Source: JAQCEJ01 sp040881995 (lineage in GTDB: Bacteria; Planctomycetota; Planctomycetia; Planctomycetales; Planctomycetaceae). Taken from it: a stretch of DNA of 52,671 nt. The notes beneath the pieces are model-generated. The model saw only the letters and a program-made list of their open reading frames with translations, did not search any database and had not been told where the DNA came from. The DNA is taken from NCBI GenBank assembly GCA_040881995.1, contig JBBECD010000258.1:1-52671 (forward strand), written 5' to 3'. Below, one piece after another: positions 7,784-16,703 of this stretch (position 1 is the stretch's first letter; each line of letters opens with the position of its first letter). The translations under genes and the position numbers were made by a program.

Positions 7784-9265
7784 ATGAATCTTTTACACGA
7801 ACGAAACCTGCTCAACACCCGACGTCAGTTCTTCGGTCAGACGGGCTTGCGGCTCGGGGGCGTCGCGCTCGCTTCGATGTTGGCCTCTCGCGGGATGAAT
7901 TCGCTCGCTGCCAACTCCGGTCAAACACAAGAGCAGATGCATCCGCCGCTGGGCGGGTTTCCGCATTTCGCACCGAAGGCGAAGTCGCTGATTTATCTGC
8001 ACATGAACGGCGGGCCTTCGCAGATTGATTTGTGGGATCACAAGCCGGTGCTGCGGAAATATTTCGACACCGATCTCCCGGAGAGCGTCCGCCAGGGACA
8101 ACGCATCACCACGATGACCAGCGGGCAGTCGCGGCTGCCGGTCGCGCCGTCGATGTTCACGTTCAGGCCGCACGGCGAATGTGGAACCTTCGTCAGCAGT
8201 CTGCTGCCTTTTACGGCAATGCACGTCGACGATCTCGCGGTGATCAAGACGGTGCACACCAACGCCATCAATCACGACCCGGCGTGCACGTTCGTGATGA
8301 CGGGAAGCGAAGTCCCCGGCAAGCCGAGCCTCGGCTCGTGGCTGTCGTACGGCCTGGGGAGCGAAAGCAACGATCTGCCGTCGTTCGTGGTTTTGACGCC
8401 GATCTGGTCGTCGGGGGCGGCGGCGCAGGCGCTCTTCACGCGGATGTGGAGCAGCGGATTTCTGCCGTCGAGCTACAACGGCGTCGCGCTGCGAAGCATC
8501 GGCGACCCGGTGCTCTACGTGCAGAACCCTGCGGGTGTTGAATCGCAAGACCGCCGGGTGATGCTCGACGCACTGGCGAAACTCAATCAGCGAAGTTTCG
8601 CCGAGTTCGGCGACCCCGAGATTCAAACCCGCATCGCGCAATACGAGATGGCGTTCCGCATGCAGAAGAGCGTTCCCGATCTCATCGATCTTTCGGGTGA
8701 AACGAAGGAAACGCTCGACATGTACGGTCCCGAAGTGCAAAAACCCGGCACGTTCGCCGCGAGCGCGCTCCTGGCGCGGAAGATGATCGAACGAGGCGTG
8801 CGCGTCGTGCAAATTCTGCATCGCGGCTGGGATCAGCACGGCAGCTTGCCGAAGGATATCGCCTCGCAGTGTTACGACACCGACCAGCCCGCGGCGGCGC
8901 TGCTCGCCGATCTCAAGCAGCGCGGTCTGCTCGAGAGTACCATCGTGGCGTGGGGAGGCGAGTTCGGCCGCACCGTCTATTCGCAGGGAACGCTGACGAC
9001 GTCGAACTACGGCCGTGACCATCATCCCCGCAACTTCTGCATGTGGCTCGCCGGCGGCGGAATTAAGGGGGGCGTCACGTACGGCGAGACCGACGATTTC
9101 AGCTACAACGTCGCCAAAGATCCCTGCCACGTCAACGACCTCAACGCCACGATTCTGCACTGCATGGGGATCGACCACGAACGATTTTCGTATAAGTTTC
9201 AGGGACTCGATCAACGGCTGACGGGCGTCGAACAGCAGCGGCCGATCCGGAAGATCCTGGCGTAA
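7784..9265 (+). CDS. DUF1501 family protein, Tat-exported
   Basis: This DUF1501 protein (493 residues) has an alkaline-phosphatase/sulfatase-like fold. The N-terminus carries a twin-arginine signal (TRRQFFGQTGLRLGGVALAS), so it is exported folded. Typical family stretches are present: YLHMNGGPSQIDLWDHKP near the start, and later WGGEFGRTVYSQG and YGRDHHPRNFCMWLAGGGIKGG. The ATG at 7784 is preferred over the one at 7775: GAGGAG abuts 7775 with no spacing but stands nine bases before 7784. It follows the PSCyt1/PSD1 gene across a 198-base, repeat-filled gap. The pairing suggests a joint periplasmic role, but no reaction is established. Confidence 0.9.
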   Translation: MNLLHERNLLNTRRQFFGQTGLRLGGVALASMLASRGMNSLAANSGQTQEQMHPPLGGFPHFAPKAKSLIYLHMNGGPSQIDLWDHKPVLRKYFDTDLPESVRQGQRITTMTSGQSRLPVAPSMFTFRPHGECGTFVSSLLPFTAMHVDDLAVIKTVHTNAINHDPACTFVMTGSEVPGKPSLGSWLSYGLGSESNDLPSFVVLTPIWSSGAAAQALFTRMWSSGFLPSSYNGVALRSIGDPVLYVQNPAGVESQDRRVMLDALAKLNQRSFAEFGDPEIQTRIAQYEMAFRMQKSVPDLIDLSGETKETLDMYGPEVQKPGTFAASALLARKMIERGVRVVQILHRGWDQHGSLPKDIASQCYDTDQPAAALLADLKQRGLLESTIVAWGGEFGRTVYSQGTLTTSNYGRDHHPRNFCMWLAGGGIKGGVTYGETDDFSYNVAKDPCHVNDLNATILHCMGIDHERFSYKFQGLDQRLTGVEQQRPIRKILA

Positions 9266-9374
9266 TTTTGTAGGGCGGGTCAAGCGGACAACGAGGGGAA
9301 TTGCTCTTCCTTCCAATCACCGTTTCGTCGTATGATCCCCGCCCCCATTTCATTCCCATCAAGCGCGAGAACGC

Positions 9375-9380
9375 AGGAGG
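9375..9380 (+). promoter_or_regulatory. Shine-Dalgarno sequence that fixes a TTG start
   Basis: A perfect AGGAGG stands six bases before TTG at 9387. The nearest in-frame ATG (9429) has no comparable site. The start of the zinc-ribbon gene is therefore best placed at the TTG codon. Confidence 0.7.
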
Positions 9381-9386
9381 CGAACT

Positions 9387-10133
9387 TTGCGATCGAAACC
9401 CCAGATCACCTATACCGACGATTCGAATATGACGTCGTGCAAGTTCTGCTACGCCGAAATCCACGCCCGAGCCCGCGTCTGCCCGCTGTGCAGCAGCAAT
9501 CAAACGCTGTTCGGAGCCGCCAAGGGGCTTGTGGTGACCACGGTCTCCATCGTGACGGCTCTTGCATCGCTTGGCATGGCCGCCGCCGAAAAACTGGAGA
9601 AACTCGGCATTAACAGCCAGTTGGCCAGCGTCACGGCGAGCCTCAAACTGGAAGAGGCCAAATCCGAGGCGGTCACTCAGGCGGTCGATCAACTGGCGAC
9701 CGGTCTTACCGACAAGGACATCGAACAGACGTACGTCGAACAGTTCGGCGAAACGCCGTCAGCCGAAAAACTCAACGAGATCGAAGCCAGATTGTCGGAT
9801 GAAAAAGGAAGGAAATCGCTCAGCAAGGAAGAGATGATCGAACTGCAAAACCGAAAATTCTGGCTGCGACGAATGCATGGTTTCGGCCACGGCCCACAAC
9901 GACCGGTGCAGCAGTCGGGTTACACCCTGCCGCAACGACCGCAGCAAACCGCCGAACGGCCGGGACCGTTTTATGGTCGTCCCGATGTGCAGGAAAAAAC
10001 GTCTCATGAGGAGACGTTGGCAGAGTCGCAAGACGAAAAGAAGACCGAGGCGAAGCCGACGCGTTTTCGCCCCTCACGGTCCACTGCGCCACGGCGGGCG
10101 TCAACCGAACCAAGTCCCGGCGAACGAGAATAA
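9387..10133 (+). CDS. Membrane-anchored zinc-ribbon protein
   Basis: A 248-residue protein of unrecognised family. A four-cysteine zinc ribbon (C18, C21, C32, C35; CKFC...CPLC) is followed by a hydrophobic segment (about 47-67). A charged helical stretch (70-160) comes next, then a Pro/Gln/Arg-rich, probably disordered tail. The start is TTG with an ideal Shine-Dalgarno sequence. The gene stands alone and converges with the 10151-10732 gene, 17 bases away. The layout suggests a small membrane adaptor; its partner is unknown. Another zinc-ribbon membrane protein, at 24446-25204, has the reverse order of domains. Confidence 0.75.
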   Translation: MRSKPQITYTDDSNMTSCKFCYAEIHARARVCPLCSSNQTLFGAAKGLVVTTVSIVTALASLGMAAAEKLEKLGINSQLASVTASLKLEEAKSEAVTQAVDQLATGLTDKDIEQTYVEQFGETPSAEKLNEIEARLSDEKGRKSLSKEEMIELQNRKFWLRRMHGFGHGPQRPVQQSGYTLPQRPQQTAERPGPFYGRPDVQEKTSHEETLAESQDEKKTEAKPTRFRPSRSTAPRRASTEPSPGERE

Positions 10134-10150
10134 AGCGCACTTAGGCGGGA

Positions 10151-10732
10151 TCAGGCACCAGATCCATCAAACATTTGAAAGGTCTCGTATTCCGAAAGAG
10201 TCAGGAACGGCCAGACGTCGAAATCGACGGCGCGGCGGAACTCGTTCATCTCGGCCGTGCTTCGCTTTGCCTCAGCGACGATCAATCCGATCGAGATTAT
10301 TTCGATGAGCGCCGCGGGGATGAGAAGTTTGAAGCCCCACGTCGGATCTCCTTGGGCGAACATCAGAACTGAGACGATGAAAACTGCAATCCCCGCAGGA
10401 ATACCCAGCAGGGCCAAGCCGGACAGGAAACGTAGCAGATCGAAGGTATTAGGTAACCGCGGCCAGCCGTAGGCGAGATTCGATTTCAGAAAAAAATTCC
10501 ATCTCGCGAAGATCTGCTTTGCTTCCTCGCCGACGACGTTCCTTCCCGTCAAAAAGTATTCCGCCTCAGTATCGAAGAATCGTTCGGCAAACTCGATGGC
10601 TGCGGGGAGAGCGGCGTCTTCTAACCATCGAAACTCATCTGAATACTCCTCAAACTCGCGCGTGGTCATCTCGCCGTCGATGAGACGGCTCAGGGCGATT
10701 CGCAGTTGTTCACGGGCGGCTTGGTCGATCAT
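10151..10732 (-). CDS. Hypothetical membrane protein
   Basis: A 193-residue protein without a recognised family. The first 95 residues are soluble, acidic and helical. Two transmembrane segments follow (about 100-126 and 133-152), then a soluble C-terminus. The N-terminal part (GEMTTREFEEYSDEF) resembles helical segments of several uncharacterised bacterial membrane proteins, but no assignment can be made. It converges on the zinc-ribbon gene with almost no gap. Confidence 0.65.
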   Translation of the reverse strand: MIDQAAREQLRIALSRLIDGEMTTREFEEYSDEFRWLEDAALPAAIEFAERFFDTEAEYFLTGRNVVGEEAKQIFARWNFFLKSNLAYGWPRLPNTFDLLRFLSGLALLGIPAGIAVFIVSVLMFAQGDPTWGFKLLIPAALIEIISIGLIVAEAKRSTAEMNEFRRAVDFDVWPFLTLSEYETFQMFDGSGA

Positions 10733-10867
10733 ATGAGTCTCGCCAAAATCGGTTCGTTGCGTTATGGATCATAACATGCGGCGATCGCGCGGTCGTCCCC
10801 TGTTCATCATATTTTTCGTTTCCGCGCTCCGCTTCCACCGAGGACAATGACCAGCCTCTTCGCGCGT

Positions 10868-10920
10868 TCGGCGAAGCAGAGCTTCGAAAACCTGGCGTTC
10901 CCAAGCAGAGCTTGGGAACG
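10868..10920. repeat. Dispersed palindromic repeat, family B
   Basis: This is an inverted-orientation copy: GGCGAAGCAGAGCTTCG hairpin, then CGTTCCCAAG...CTTGGGAACGAG. It lies in the 280-base gap between the divergent membrane-protein and ABC ATPase genes, where nothing else is apparent except a short ACTCTTG/ACTCTG-like string near 10957-10975. Confidence 0.7.
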
Positions 10921-11014
10921 AGGGATAACTTGCCCGCGACGCTCGCTTTCTTCTGGCTCTTGACTCTTGTCTGAGACGCTCGCAACTTTCTCGCCGGTCG
11001 CCTAACATATCGCC

Positions 11015-12019
11015 ATGCCAGCGATCCATGTGCAACATCTGACGAAAACCTACCGAGTTTACAGGAAGCGCGAAGGGCTGATCGCCTCGTGGCGGGGCTT
11101 GTTTCGCCGCGAGTATCGCGTCGTGGAGGCGGTCCGCGACGTGAGTTTCGAAATCGAAACCGGCGAGATGGTCGCCTTTCTCGGGCCCAACGGCGCGGGG
11201 AAAACGACGACGCTCAAACTGCTCTCGGGTCTCATTCACCCGACCTCCGGCGAGGCGACGGTGCTCGGGTACGTTCCCTGGAAGCGCGACGTCGCTTACC
11301 GTCGGCGGTTCTCGCTGGTGATGGGACAAAAAAATCAGCTCTGGTGGGATCTCCCGGCGCAGGAATCGTTCCGCCTGCATCAGCAGATTTACCGGATTCC
11401 CGAAGAGACCTTCCGCAAACGAATGGACGAACTGACCAGCCTGCTTGAAGTGAAGCATGTGATCGATCAGCCGGTGCGCGAACTTTCGCTGGGCGAGCGG
11501 ATGCGGATGGAACTGATCGCCTCGCTGTTGCATCAGCCCGAAATTTTGTTGCTCGATGAACCGACCATCGGCCTCGACGTCGTCTCGCAGCGGACGGTGC
11601 AGGAGTTTTTGAAGCAGTATCAGGCCGAGCAAAACATCACCGTCATTCTCACCAGCCATTACATGAAGGACGTCGAAGCGCTGTGCAAGCGGGCGGTGAT
11701 CATCAACGAGGGGATCATTCATCACGATGGCCCGCTCGCCGAGATCGTCGACCGGTTCAGCCAGCACAAAGTGATTCACTTGCAGTTCGCGCGGTCGAAT
11801 ATTCCCGACGATTTATCGCAATACGGCCGCGTGATCGAAGCCGTCCCGCCCCGCGTGAAACTCGAAGTTCCCCGGCAGCAGATTCCTGCAATCCTGTCGA
11901 GTCTACTGAGCCGCTACGAAATCGAAGACGTCGGCGTGCAGGAACGCCCGCTGGAGGACGTGATCGCGGATGTGTTCACGCGCGGCAGAAGCAGTTCCGC
12001 CAGCGAGCGGGGAGCGTAA
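11015..12019 (+). CDS. ABC transporter ATP-binding protein (COG4586 type)
   Basis: A 334-residue ATPase of ABC-2 type exporters. Walker A is GPNGAGKTT (57-65), the Q-loop region is around Q105, the signature is LSLGERM (157-163), Walker B is ILLLDEP (178-184 region) and the switch histidine is in TSHYMKD (H215). A regulatory C-terminal domain follows residue 240. Family members usually sit beside one or two DUF990-type permease genes. None is here: the next gene, on the opposite strand, is terC. The permease must be elsewhere or lost. The last codons (…SERGA) lie inside an inverted repeat shared with the convergent terC. Confidence 0.9.
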   Translation: MPAIHVQHLTKTYRVYRKREGLIASWRGLFRREYRVVEAVRDVSFEIETGEMVAFLGPNGAGKTTTLKLLSGLIHPTSGEATVLGYVPWKRDVAYRRRFSLVMGQKNQLWWDLPAQESFRLHQQIYRIPEETFRKRMDELTSLLEVKHVIDQPVRELSLGERMRMELIASLLHQPEILLLDEPTIGLDVVSQRTVQEFLKQYQAEQNITVILTSHYMKDVEALCKRAVIINEGIIHHDGPLAEIVDRFSQHKVIHLQFARSNIPDDLSQYGRVIEAVPPRVKLEVPRQQIPAILSSLLSRYEIEDVGVQERPLEDVIADVFTRGRSSSASERGA

Positions 12020-12219
12020 GCTCCCTGTGCCTTTCATTTTTCTTCAGCTTCTAAATTTCTCCCCCAAATCATCAATGCTCCCTCCTGAGTCCTCATCGAA
12101 GGATTCATACGTGATGCGACGATTCAACATCAGGTTTCATCCTATTAAGGGACGAAGGGACGAAGGGACGCTGACACGACGGATAAAGGCACAGGGAGCT
12201 TACGCTCCCCGCTCGCTGG
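12000..12219. repeat. 35-bp perfect inverted repeat overlapping two gene ends
   Basis: The arms at 12000-12034 and 12185-12219 are exact reverse complements (core CAGCGAGCGGGGAGCGTAAG), and each arm is itself palindromic around GGGAGCGTAAGCTCCC. The left arm encodes the end of the ABC ATPase and the right arm the end of TerC. Both proteins therefore end in SERGA. Between the arms is a short GGGACGAA tandem repeat (about 12150-12172). The structure may act as a two-way terminator. Confidence 0.85.
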
Positions 12220-13120
12220 GGTGGACAATCTTCTTCCGCTTCTTGGGAATGAATCCGATCGCGAAGCAGACGATCATCGCGATCCAGAACGTCCAGAACG
12301 CCGGGTGTCGCCAGTCGTGGAAATCGACCGTATGCGGATGCTCGGGAGAGTTGAATCCCCAGTCGGCGACGAGTTTCAAGCCGATGACCGTCACCAACAA
12401 GTACGCCGAGATTTCGAAGCGGGGGAATCGTTCCAGCAACCTGATAAAGACCACGGCGGCGAAGCGCATGAGAATCACGCCCAGAATTCCGCCGGTGATG
12501 ACGACCCAGAGTTTCGGATGCAAGGCCTCCACCGGATGACCCGGGGGGGGAGAACCGACGAGGGCGATCGCGGCGAGAATCGAATCGACGGCGAACGCGA
12601 TATCGGTGAGTTCGATCACGACGACCGTCGGCCAGAACTTGGCCTTGCCGATATCGGGGATGGCCCGTTCGGCGACTTCGACCAGCGGCGCCCGCTCTTC
12701 GATCTCGAGTTTTTCCTGCTCGGGCGTGAGCGGTTCGTGCGTCGCCTTGTTGATCAGACTCGGCCGTCCCTGTTCGTCGGTGACGATTTCCTCTTCGACC
12801 TCTTCCTGGATCTCGAAGAAGAAATGTTTGACGGCGACGTATATGAGATAACCGCCGCCGATGAGTTTGACGATCCGCCACCGCAACAGAATACTCGCCG
12901 TGCCGATCGCGATGATGCGGAACGCGAACGCCCCGACGAGGCCGTACGTGAGCGCCCGTTTCTGCTGATGTTTCGGCAGGCGTTTCGCCAGCAGTCCTAA
13001 CACCAGGGCGTTATCGATCGACAGCACCCCTTCCAGTAGAATCAGCAAGCCGATAACGGCGAGATCCCCGGCGACGAACGTCTGCCCCATAAAGTCGATC
13101 AGCGCGATCATTCCCGTCAT
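12200..13120 (-). CDS. TerC family integral membrane protein
   Basis: A 306-residue TerC-family protein, a group linked to metal-ion (for example manganese) efflux and tellurite resistance. It has about seven to eight transmembrane segments. The acidic family motifs are visible: LEGVLSIDNALVLGLLAK (about 29-46) and VIELTDIAFAVDSILAAIAL (about 170-190), whose aspartates are thought to bind metal. A charged cytoplasmic loop (about 103-150) is rich in Glu, as is common in this family. A weak AAAAGG precedes the start. The gene converges on the ABC ATPase gene and shares its terminal inverted repeat. The substrate is unknown. Confidence 0.9.
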   Translation of the reverse strand: MTGMIALIDFMGQTFVAGDLAVIGLLILLEGVLSIDNALVLGLLAKRLPKHQQKRALTYGLVGAFAFRIIAIGTASILLRWRIVKLIGGGYLIYVAVKHFFFEIQEEVEEEIVTDEQGRPSLINKATHEPLTPEQEKLEIEERAPLVEVAERAIPDIGKAKFWPTVVVIELTDIAFAVDSILAAIALVGSPPPGHPVEALHPKLWVVITGGILGVILMRFAAVVFIRLLERFPRFEISAYLLVTVIGLKLVADWGFNSPEHPHTVDFHDWRHPAFWTFWIAMIVCFAIGFIPKKRKKIVHPSERGA

Positions 13121-13275
13121 ATTCGACGCACCTTTTGCGGCTTTTGTTTCTTATGATTCGATGGAAACGCAAAGTGTAGCGATGCGGTTCAACGCTGTCC
13201 AATGCCATAAATGGCGTGCTCGCCGTCGCAGATGCTTCTGGAAATTGATGTTCAGTCCGCTTACAATACGCGATT

Positions 13276-14148
13276 ATGACCAAATCAGATCAAACATTAT
13301 CGTTCGGTACCGTGGTGATTGTGGGAGTCGGCCTTCTCGGCGGCTCGCTCGCGCTGGCGTTGCGCCGCTCGGGGCGGGCGGCGCGCCTCATCGGCGTCGG
13401 CCGCATGGCCGAACGCTTGAAGTCGGCTCAAGCGAAGGGGCTGATCGACGAATATGCGCTCGACGTCGCCCACGTCGCGGGACGGGCCGACATCATCGTC
13501 TTCTGCACGCCGGTGCAAAAAATCGCTCAGGGGGTGCTCGCGGCGGCGGGACATTGCCGCGCGGGAACGTTGATCACCGACGTCGGCAGCGTGAAAGCCC
13601 CGCTCTGCCGCGCGGTCGCCGGCAAACTCACTGAGGGGGTGACGTTTATCGGCTCGCATCCGCTGGCCGGTTCCGAAAAACAGGGATTCGAACACGCCAG
13701 CGCCAAGTTATTCCGCAATCGATTGTGCGTGATCACGCCGGACCAGAACGCGGGAGACGTCGGTGACCAGATACAGCGTCTGACGGCCTTTTGGGAAGCG
13801 TGCGGTGCGGCGGTGAGAATTCTCTCCTCGGAAAAACACGACCATATCGCCGCGGACATCAGCCATCTGCCGCATCTCATTGCGGCGACGCTGGTCATGA
13901 GTTTGAACGACTCGAATCGCGACTGGGCCGCGACCGGTTTTCGCGACACGACGCGCATTGCCGCCGGAGATCCCTCGATTTGGACCGACATTTTGATCGA
14001 CAATTCCGCCTGCCTGCTCGAAAGCCTGAAACGCTTCGAAGCAAACCTGGGGGAATTTCGCCGCGCCATCGAACTCGGCCACATCGAAGATCTCACCAGT
14101 TTGCTGGCGATGGCGAAGTTGAAACGGGACGAGTTGAACGACGCGTAA
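13276..14148 (+). CDS. tyrA: Prephenate dehydrogenase
   Basis: This cytosolic enzyme oxidatively decarboxylates prephenate to 4-hydroxyphenylpyruvate in tyrosine synthesis, using NAD(P)+. The Rossmann motif GVGLLG is at 17-22. The TDVGSVK motif (101-107) and catalytic SHPLAGSEKQG (His128) are typical of TyrA. The helical dimerisation domain with SHLPHLIA follows. At 290 residues it is the single-domain form, without a chorismate mutase or ACT domain. No Shine-Dalgarno sequence is evident. It stands alone between divergent terC and a convergent MFS gene (42-base gap); no other aromatic amino acid genes are in the window. Confidence 0.92.
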   Translation: MTKSDQTLSFGTVVIVGVGLLGGSLALALRRSGRAARLIGVGRMAERLKSAQAKGLIDEYALDVAHVAGRADIIVFCTPVQKIAQGVLAAAGHCRAGTLITDVGSVKAPLCRAVAGKLTEGVTFIGSHPLAGSEKQGFEHASAKLFRNRLCVITPDQNAGDVGDQIQRLTAFWEACGAAVRILSSEKHDHIAADISHLPHLIAATLVMSLNDSNRDWAATGFRDTTRIAAGDPSIWTDILIDNSACLLESLKRFEANLGEFRRAIELGHIEDLTSLLAMAKLKRDELNDA

Positions 14149-14190
14149 CCCGATGATGAATTGCATCTCAGGCGGGAGAGGGAGAAAGAG

Positions 14191-15456
14191 TCACACCGAA
14201 ATCTTGTACTCCGGAGCCACCGATTTGTTTTCGGTCGCGAAGTCCTGATGTTCGTTGTCCGGGGTGCGGGCCGATGTCAGCGTGTAGAGAATGATGACGA
14301 TCATCGTCGATCCCGCCGTAAACAAGAACATCTGCGAAAAGCCCGGCGGGTGGAAGTGATCGATGATCCCGCCGAGAATCGGCGCGAACAACGCCGCGCC
14401 GACGTCGAGAAATCCGAGCACCAGCGTGGTTCCCGTGCCGCGGTACGCGAGCGGAAAACTCGCCGTCCCGAGCGAAACCACCGCAGGGAACAACAGCGCG
14501 TGGCCGAACCCGCTGGCGACGGCGGGAAACAGAAAATGCCACTCTTCGGTAACGAAAGGGAACATCAGTTGGCCCACGCACAGCCCGCCGAGGCCGAGTA
14601 GAATCATTTTGTGCCGACCCGAAGTACGGCTCATGTGCCGCGTCACGATCCGCATCACGAACGCGAACGACGCGTAACCGGTGAAGAAGGTGCCGATACC
14701 CTTGATTCCATGTTCGGTGGCGAACCGCGTGAGAAACACCGTGAGCACCGTCAGATTCATTCCCATAATCAGCGCCACATACATCACCGCGCCGGGCCAG
14801 TAACGCGTCATCAGTTTCCATGAGGAGGGAGTTTCCGGCGGCGGGATGTGGTTCGTGCCGTGCGTGATGAGGGCGACCACCACGATGTACAGAAACGCCA
14901 GACAGGCCGTGCCGCCGAACAGATAGAGGAACTGCGCTTCGGGCCGCAGCGACGAGCGAAAGATCACGTCGCCGATTTGGGAACCGAAGACCATTCCCAG
15001 AAAGCCGCTGCTGCCGAGGCTGGCGATGACTTCGGTTCGCCGATAAATCGGCACCTGATTCTGGATATGCACCATCGAGCAGGTGAAGGCGCAGGCGATC
15101 CCCGAAGAGAACATCAATCGCCCGGCGTAGAGCAGCCAGGAAATATCGCGGCAGGAGATAAAAATCAGCGAACCGCCGATCACGAGCAGGCCGCCGAGCA
15201 TCCACAGGTTCCGCACGCCGTAACGGTCGAGCGCCTGCCCGAGAATCAATCGGCTGGCAATCGCGGCGGCGACGCCGACGCTGACGAGCTGCCCCGCGAT
15301 GCGTTCGGTTCCGCCGAGATGGGCGACGAGTTCGGCGAAGCGAAAGGTGAGAGCATTTCCCGTCACTAACGAAAGGTTCGCTAGATAGGCCAGCCAGAAA
15401 ATCCGGTTGTAGATCGTTCGTTCGCTCGCGCTGGGAACGACGGCGGGGGTGTTCAT
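14191..15456 (-). CDS. MFS transporter
   Basis: A 421-residue major facilitator superfamily permease with about 12 hydrophobic helices. The loop between helices 2 and 3 shows LGQALDRYGVRNLWMLGG, a version of the MFS motif A. The central cytoplasmic loop lies at about 200-215. The C-terminus is short and polar. Nothing nearby suggests the substrate. The gene converges with tyrA and is followed on its 5' side by a 187-base gap before the heme/cyclase gene; that gap shows no clear feature. Confidence 0.85.
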   Translation of the reverse strand: MNTPAVVPSASERTIYNRIFWLAYLANLSLVTGNALTFRFAELVAHLGGTERIAGQLVSVGVAAAIASRLILGQALDRYGVRNLWMLGGLLVIGGSLIFISCRDISWLLYAGRLMFSSGIACAFTCSMVHIQNQVPIYRRTEVIASLGSSGFLGMVFGSQIGDVIFRSSLRPEAQFLYLFGGTACLAFLYIVVVALITHGTNHIPPPETPSSWKLMTRYWPGAVMYVALIMGMNLTVLTVFLTRFATEHGIKGIGTFFTGYASFAFVMRIVTRHMSRTSGRHKMILLGLGGLCVGQLMFPFVTEEWHFLFPAVASGFGHALLFPAVVSLGTASFPLAYRGTGTTLVLGFLDVGAALFAPILGGIIDHFHPPGFSQMFLFTAGSTMIVIILYTLTSARTPDNEHQDFATENKSVAPEYKISV

Positions 15457-15644
15457 GAGGGTGGAAGGATATTCGCGTTCACCGGCAAAAAGTTGCCGGT
15501 GAAAAATAGTCGGGTCGAGCCGTCAGCGTTGTCTATCTTATCGACTCGAGCCGCACTTGAGAAGTTCGCCGAAATCGGGCGACACTAGGCGAAAGAATGT
15601 CAATATATCGAGTCTGCTTCTGACTCATCTCCCTCCCTCATCCT

Positions 15645-16703
15645 TTATTTTTTCGCCGTCAACTCCGACTCGCACGACTGGATCGCCATGACGGCGAAGG
15701 CCGTGCCGCAGTGGGTGATGTAGTGCTTGCTGTCCTTGAACAGCGAACGGGTGAACCAGCGGCCGCTGGCGCGCTGGTTTGCCTTGAGCCACGCGATTCC
15801 CTTGGCGAGGTGGGCGTCGTCCGCCGGGATCCCCGCGGTGCGGAGAATGAAAATCGAAAACCCCGTTCCGTAACCGTCGCTGGTTTCGGTATCTTGCGGG
15901 GTTTTGTCCGCCCGTTCCCACGGATAGATTCCGGCAATCGACCAACCGCCGTCTTCGTGCTGAGCGGCGAGCAACTTGTCGACGACGGCTTTCTGTTCGT
16001 CGCCGGTCAGCAGTCCGTCGACGTAGGTCGAGGCCCATAACACCATCGCTTGGTGATGCAGCGTGGGAGCGGGGTTCGCCTTGAGCCATTTGCGAATTCC
16101 CTCGATTCCCTTTTGAGCCTGTTCGGTTTGCAGATACCCTTCGGGAGCAACGCCGGCGGCGATCGCGGCCATCGTCACCCCGTAATGGTCGTCGTTTTCC
16201 ATCGGAGGCCAACCACATTTGATCCAGTCGAAGCCGCCGTCTTCGCGCTGGATCGTCCACATGCGGTCGAGGGCCGTGCGCGTCGACTCATGCAGTTTGC
16301 TGGTCGTGGTGGAATCGTTGTACGCGAGAGCCGCCGCGGTCGCAATGACTTCCGCCGGCCAGCGCGGGCCGCTTTCTTTCCAGCGGGTGTTGACCAGGTC
16401 TTCGGCAAAAGCGCGAACCGTCTGATGCGCCGCGGCATCGGCGTCGACGGTCGGTCGAGCGTATAAGTAGGCGTAATTGGTGTGACACGTCATGCAGCCC
16501 TTCTGTTTCTGCCAGTTGAGCGCCGCGGAATCGAGAAAGTGCAGGGCTTTATCCATCGAGAACGTCTCGGCGAGCGGTTCGTCTTTCTGGTTCTCCGCCG
16601 GTGTCACGACATTTTCCAGCGTCACCGGCTCCGCCGCGATGACGGGGCTTAACGCGCAAACCACCGCACTGCAGACTAACAAACGCTCGATGTGGAGAAT
16701 CAT
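15645..16703 (-). CDS. Secreted heme-motif protein with squalene-cyclase-like repeats
   Basis: A 352-residue exported protein. The signal peptide is at about 1-24. A single cytochrome-type motif CMTCH is at residues 70-74, and the rest is an α/α-toroid of prenyltransferase/squalene oxidase repeats. Two repeats are QREDGGFDWI and QHEDGGWSIAGIYPW. The DxDD catalytic motif of squalene-hopene cyclase is not seen, so terpene cyclisation is unlikely. The frame is open upstream to 16961, but the ATG at 16703 has AAGAGG at proper spacing and starts the signal peptide. It diverges from the second PSCyt1 gene across 295 bases, suggesting a shared promoter region and a related redox role. Confidence 0.8.
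   Translation of the reverse strand: MILHIERLLVCSAVVCALSPVIAAEPVTLENVVTPAENQKDEPLAETFSMDKALHFLDSAALNWQKQKGCMTCHTNYAYLYARPTVDADAAAHQTVRAFAEDLVNTRWKESGPRWPAEVIATAAALAYNDSTTTSKLHESTRTALDRMWTIQREDGGFDWIKCGWPPMENDDHYGVTMAAIAAGVAPEGYLQTEQAQKGIEGIRKWLKANPAPTLHHQAMVLWASTYVDGLLTGDEQKAVVDKLLAAQHEDGGWSIAGIYPWERADKTPQDTETSDGYGTGFSIFILRTAGIPADDAHLAKGIAWLKANQRASGRWFTRSLFKDSKHYITHCGTAFAVMAIQSCESELTAKK

Noticed and set aside
15645..16703. Calling the toroid protein a squalene-hopene cyclase
   Set aside because: The protein is half the usual length, carries a heme motif and lacks the DxDD catalytic motif.
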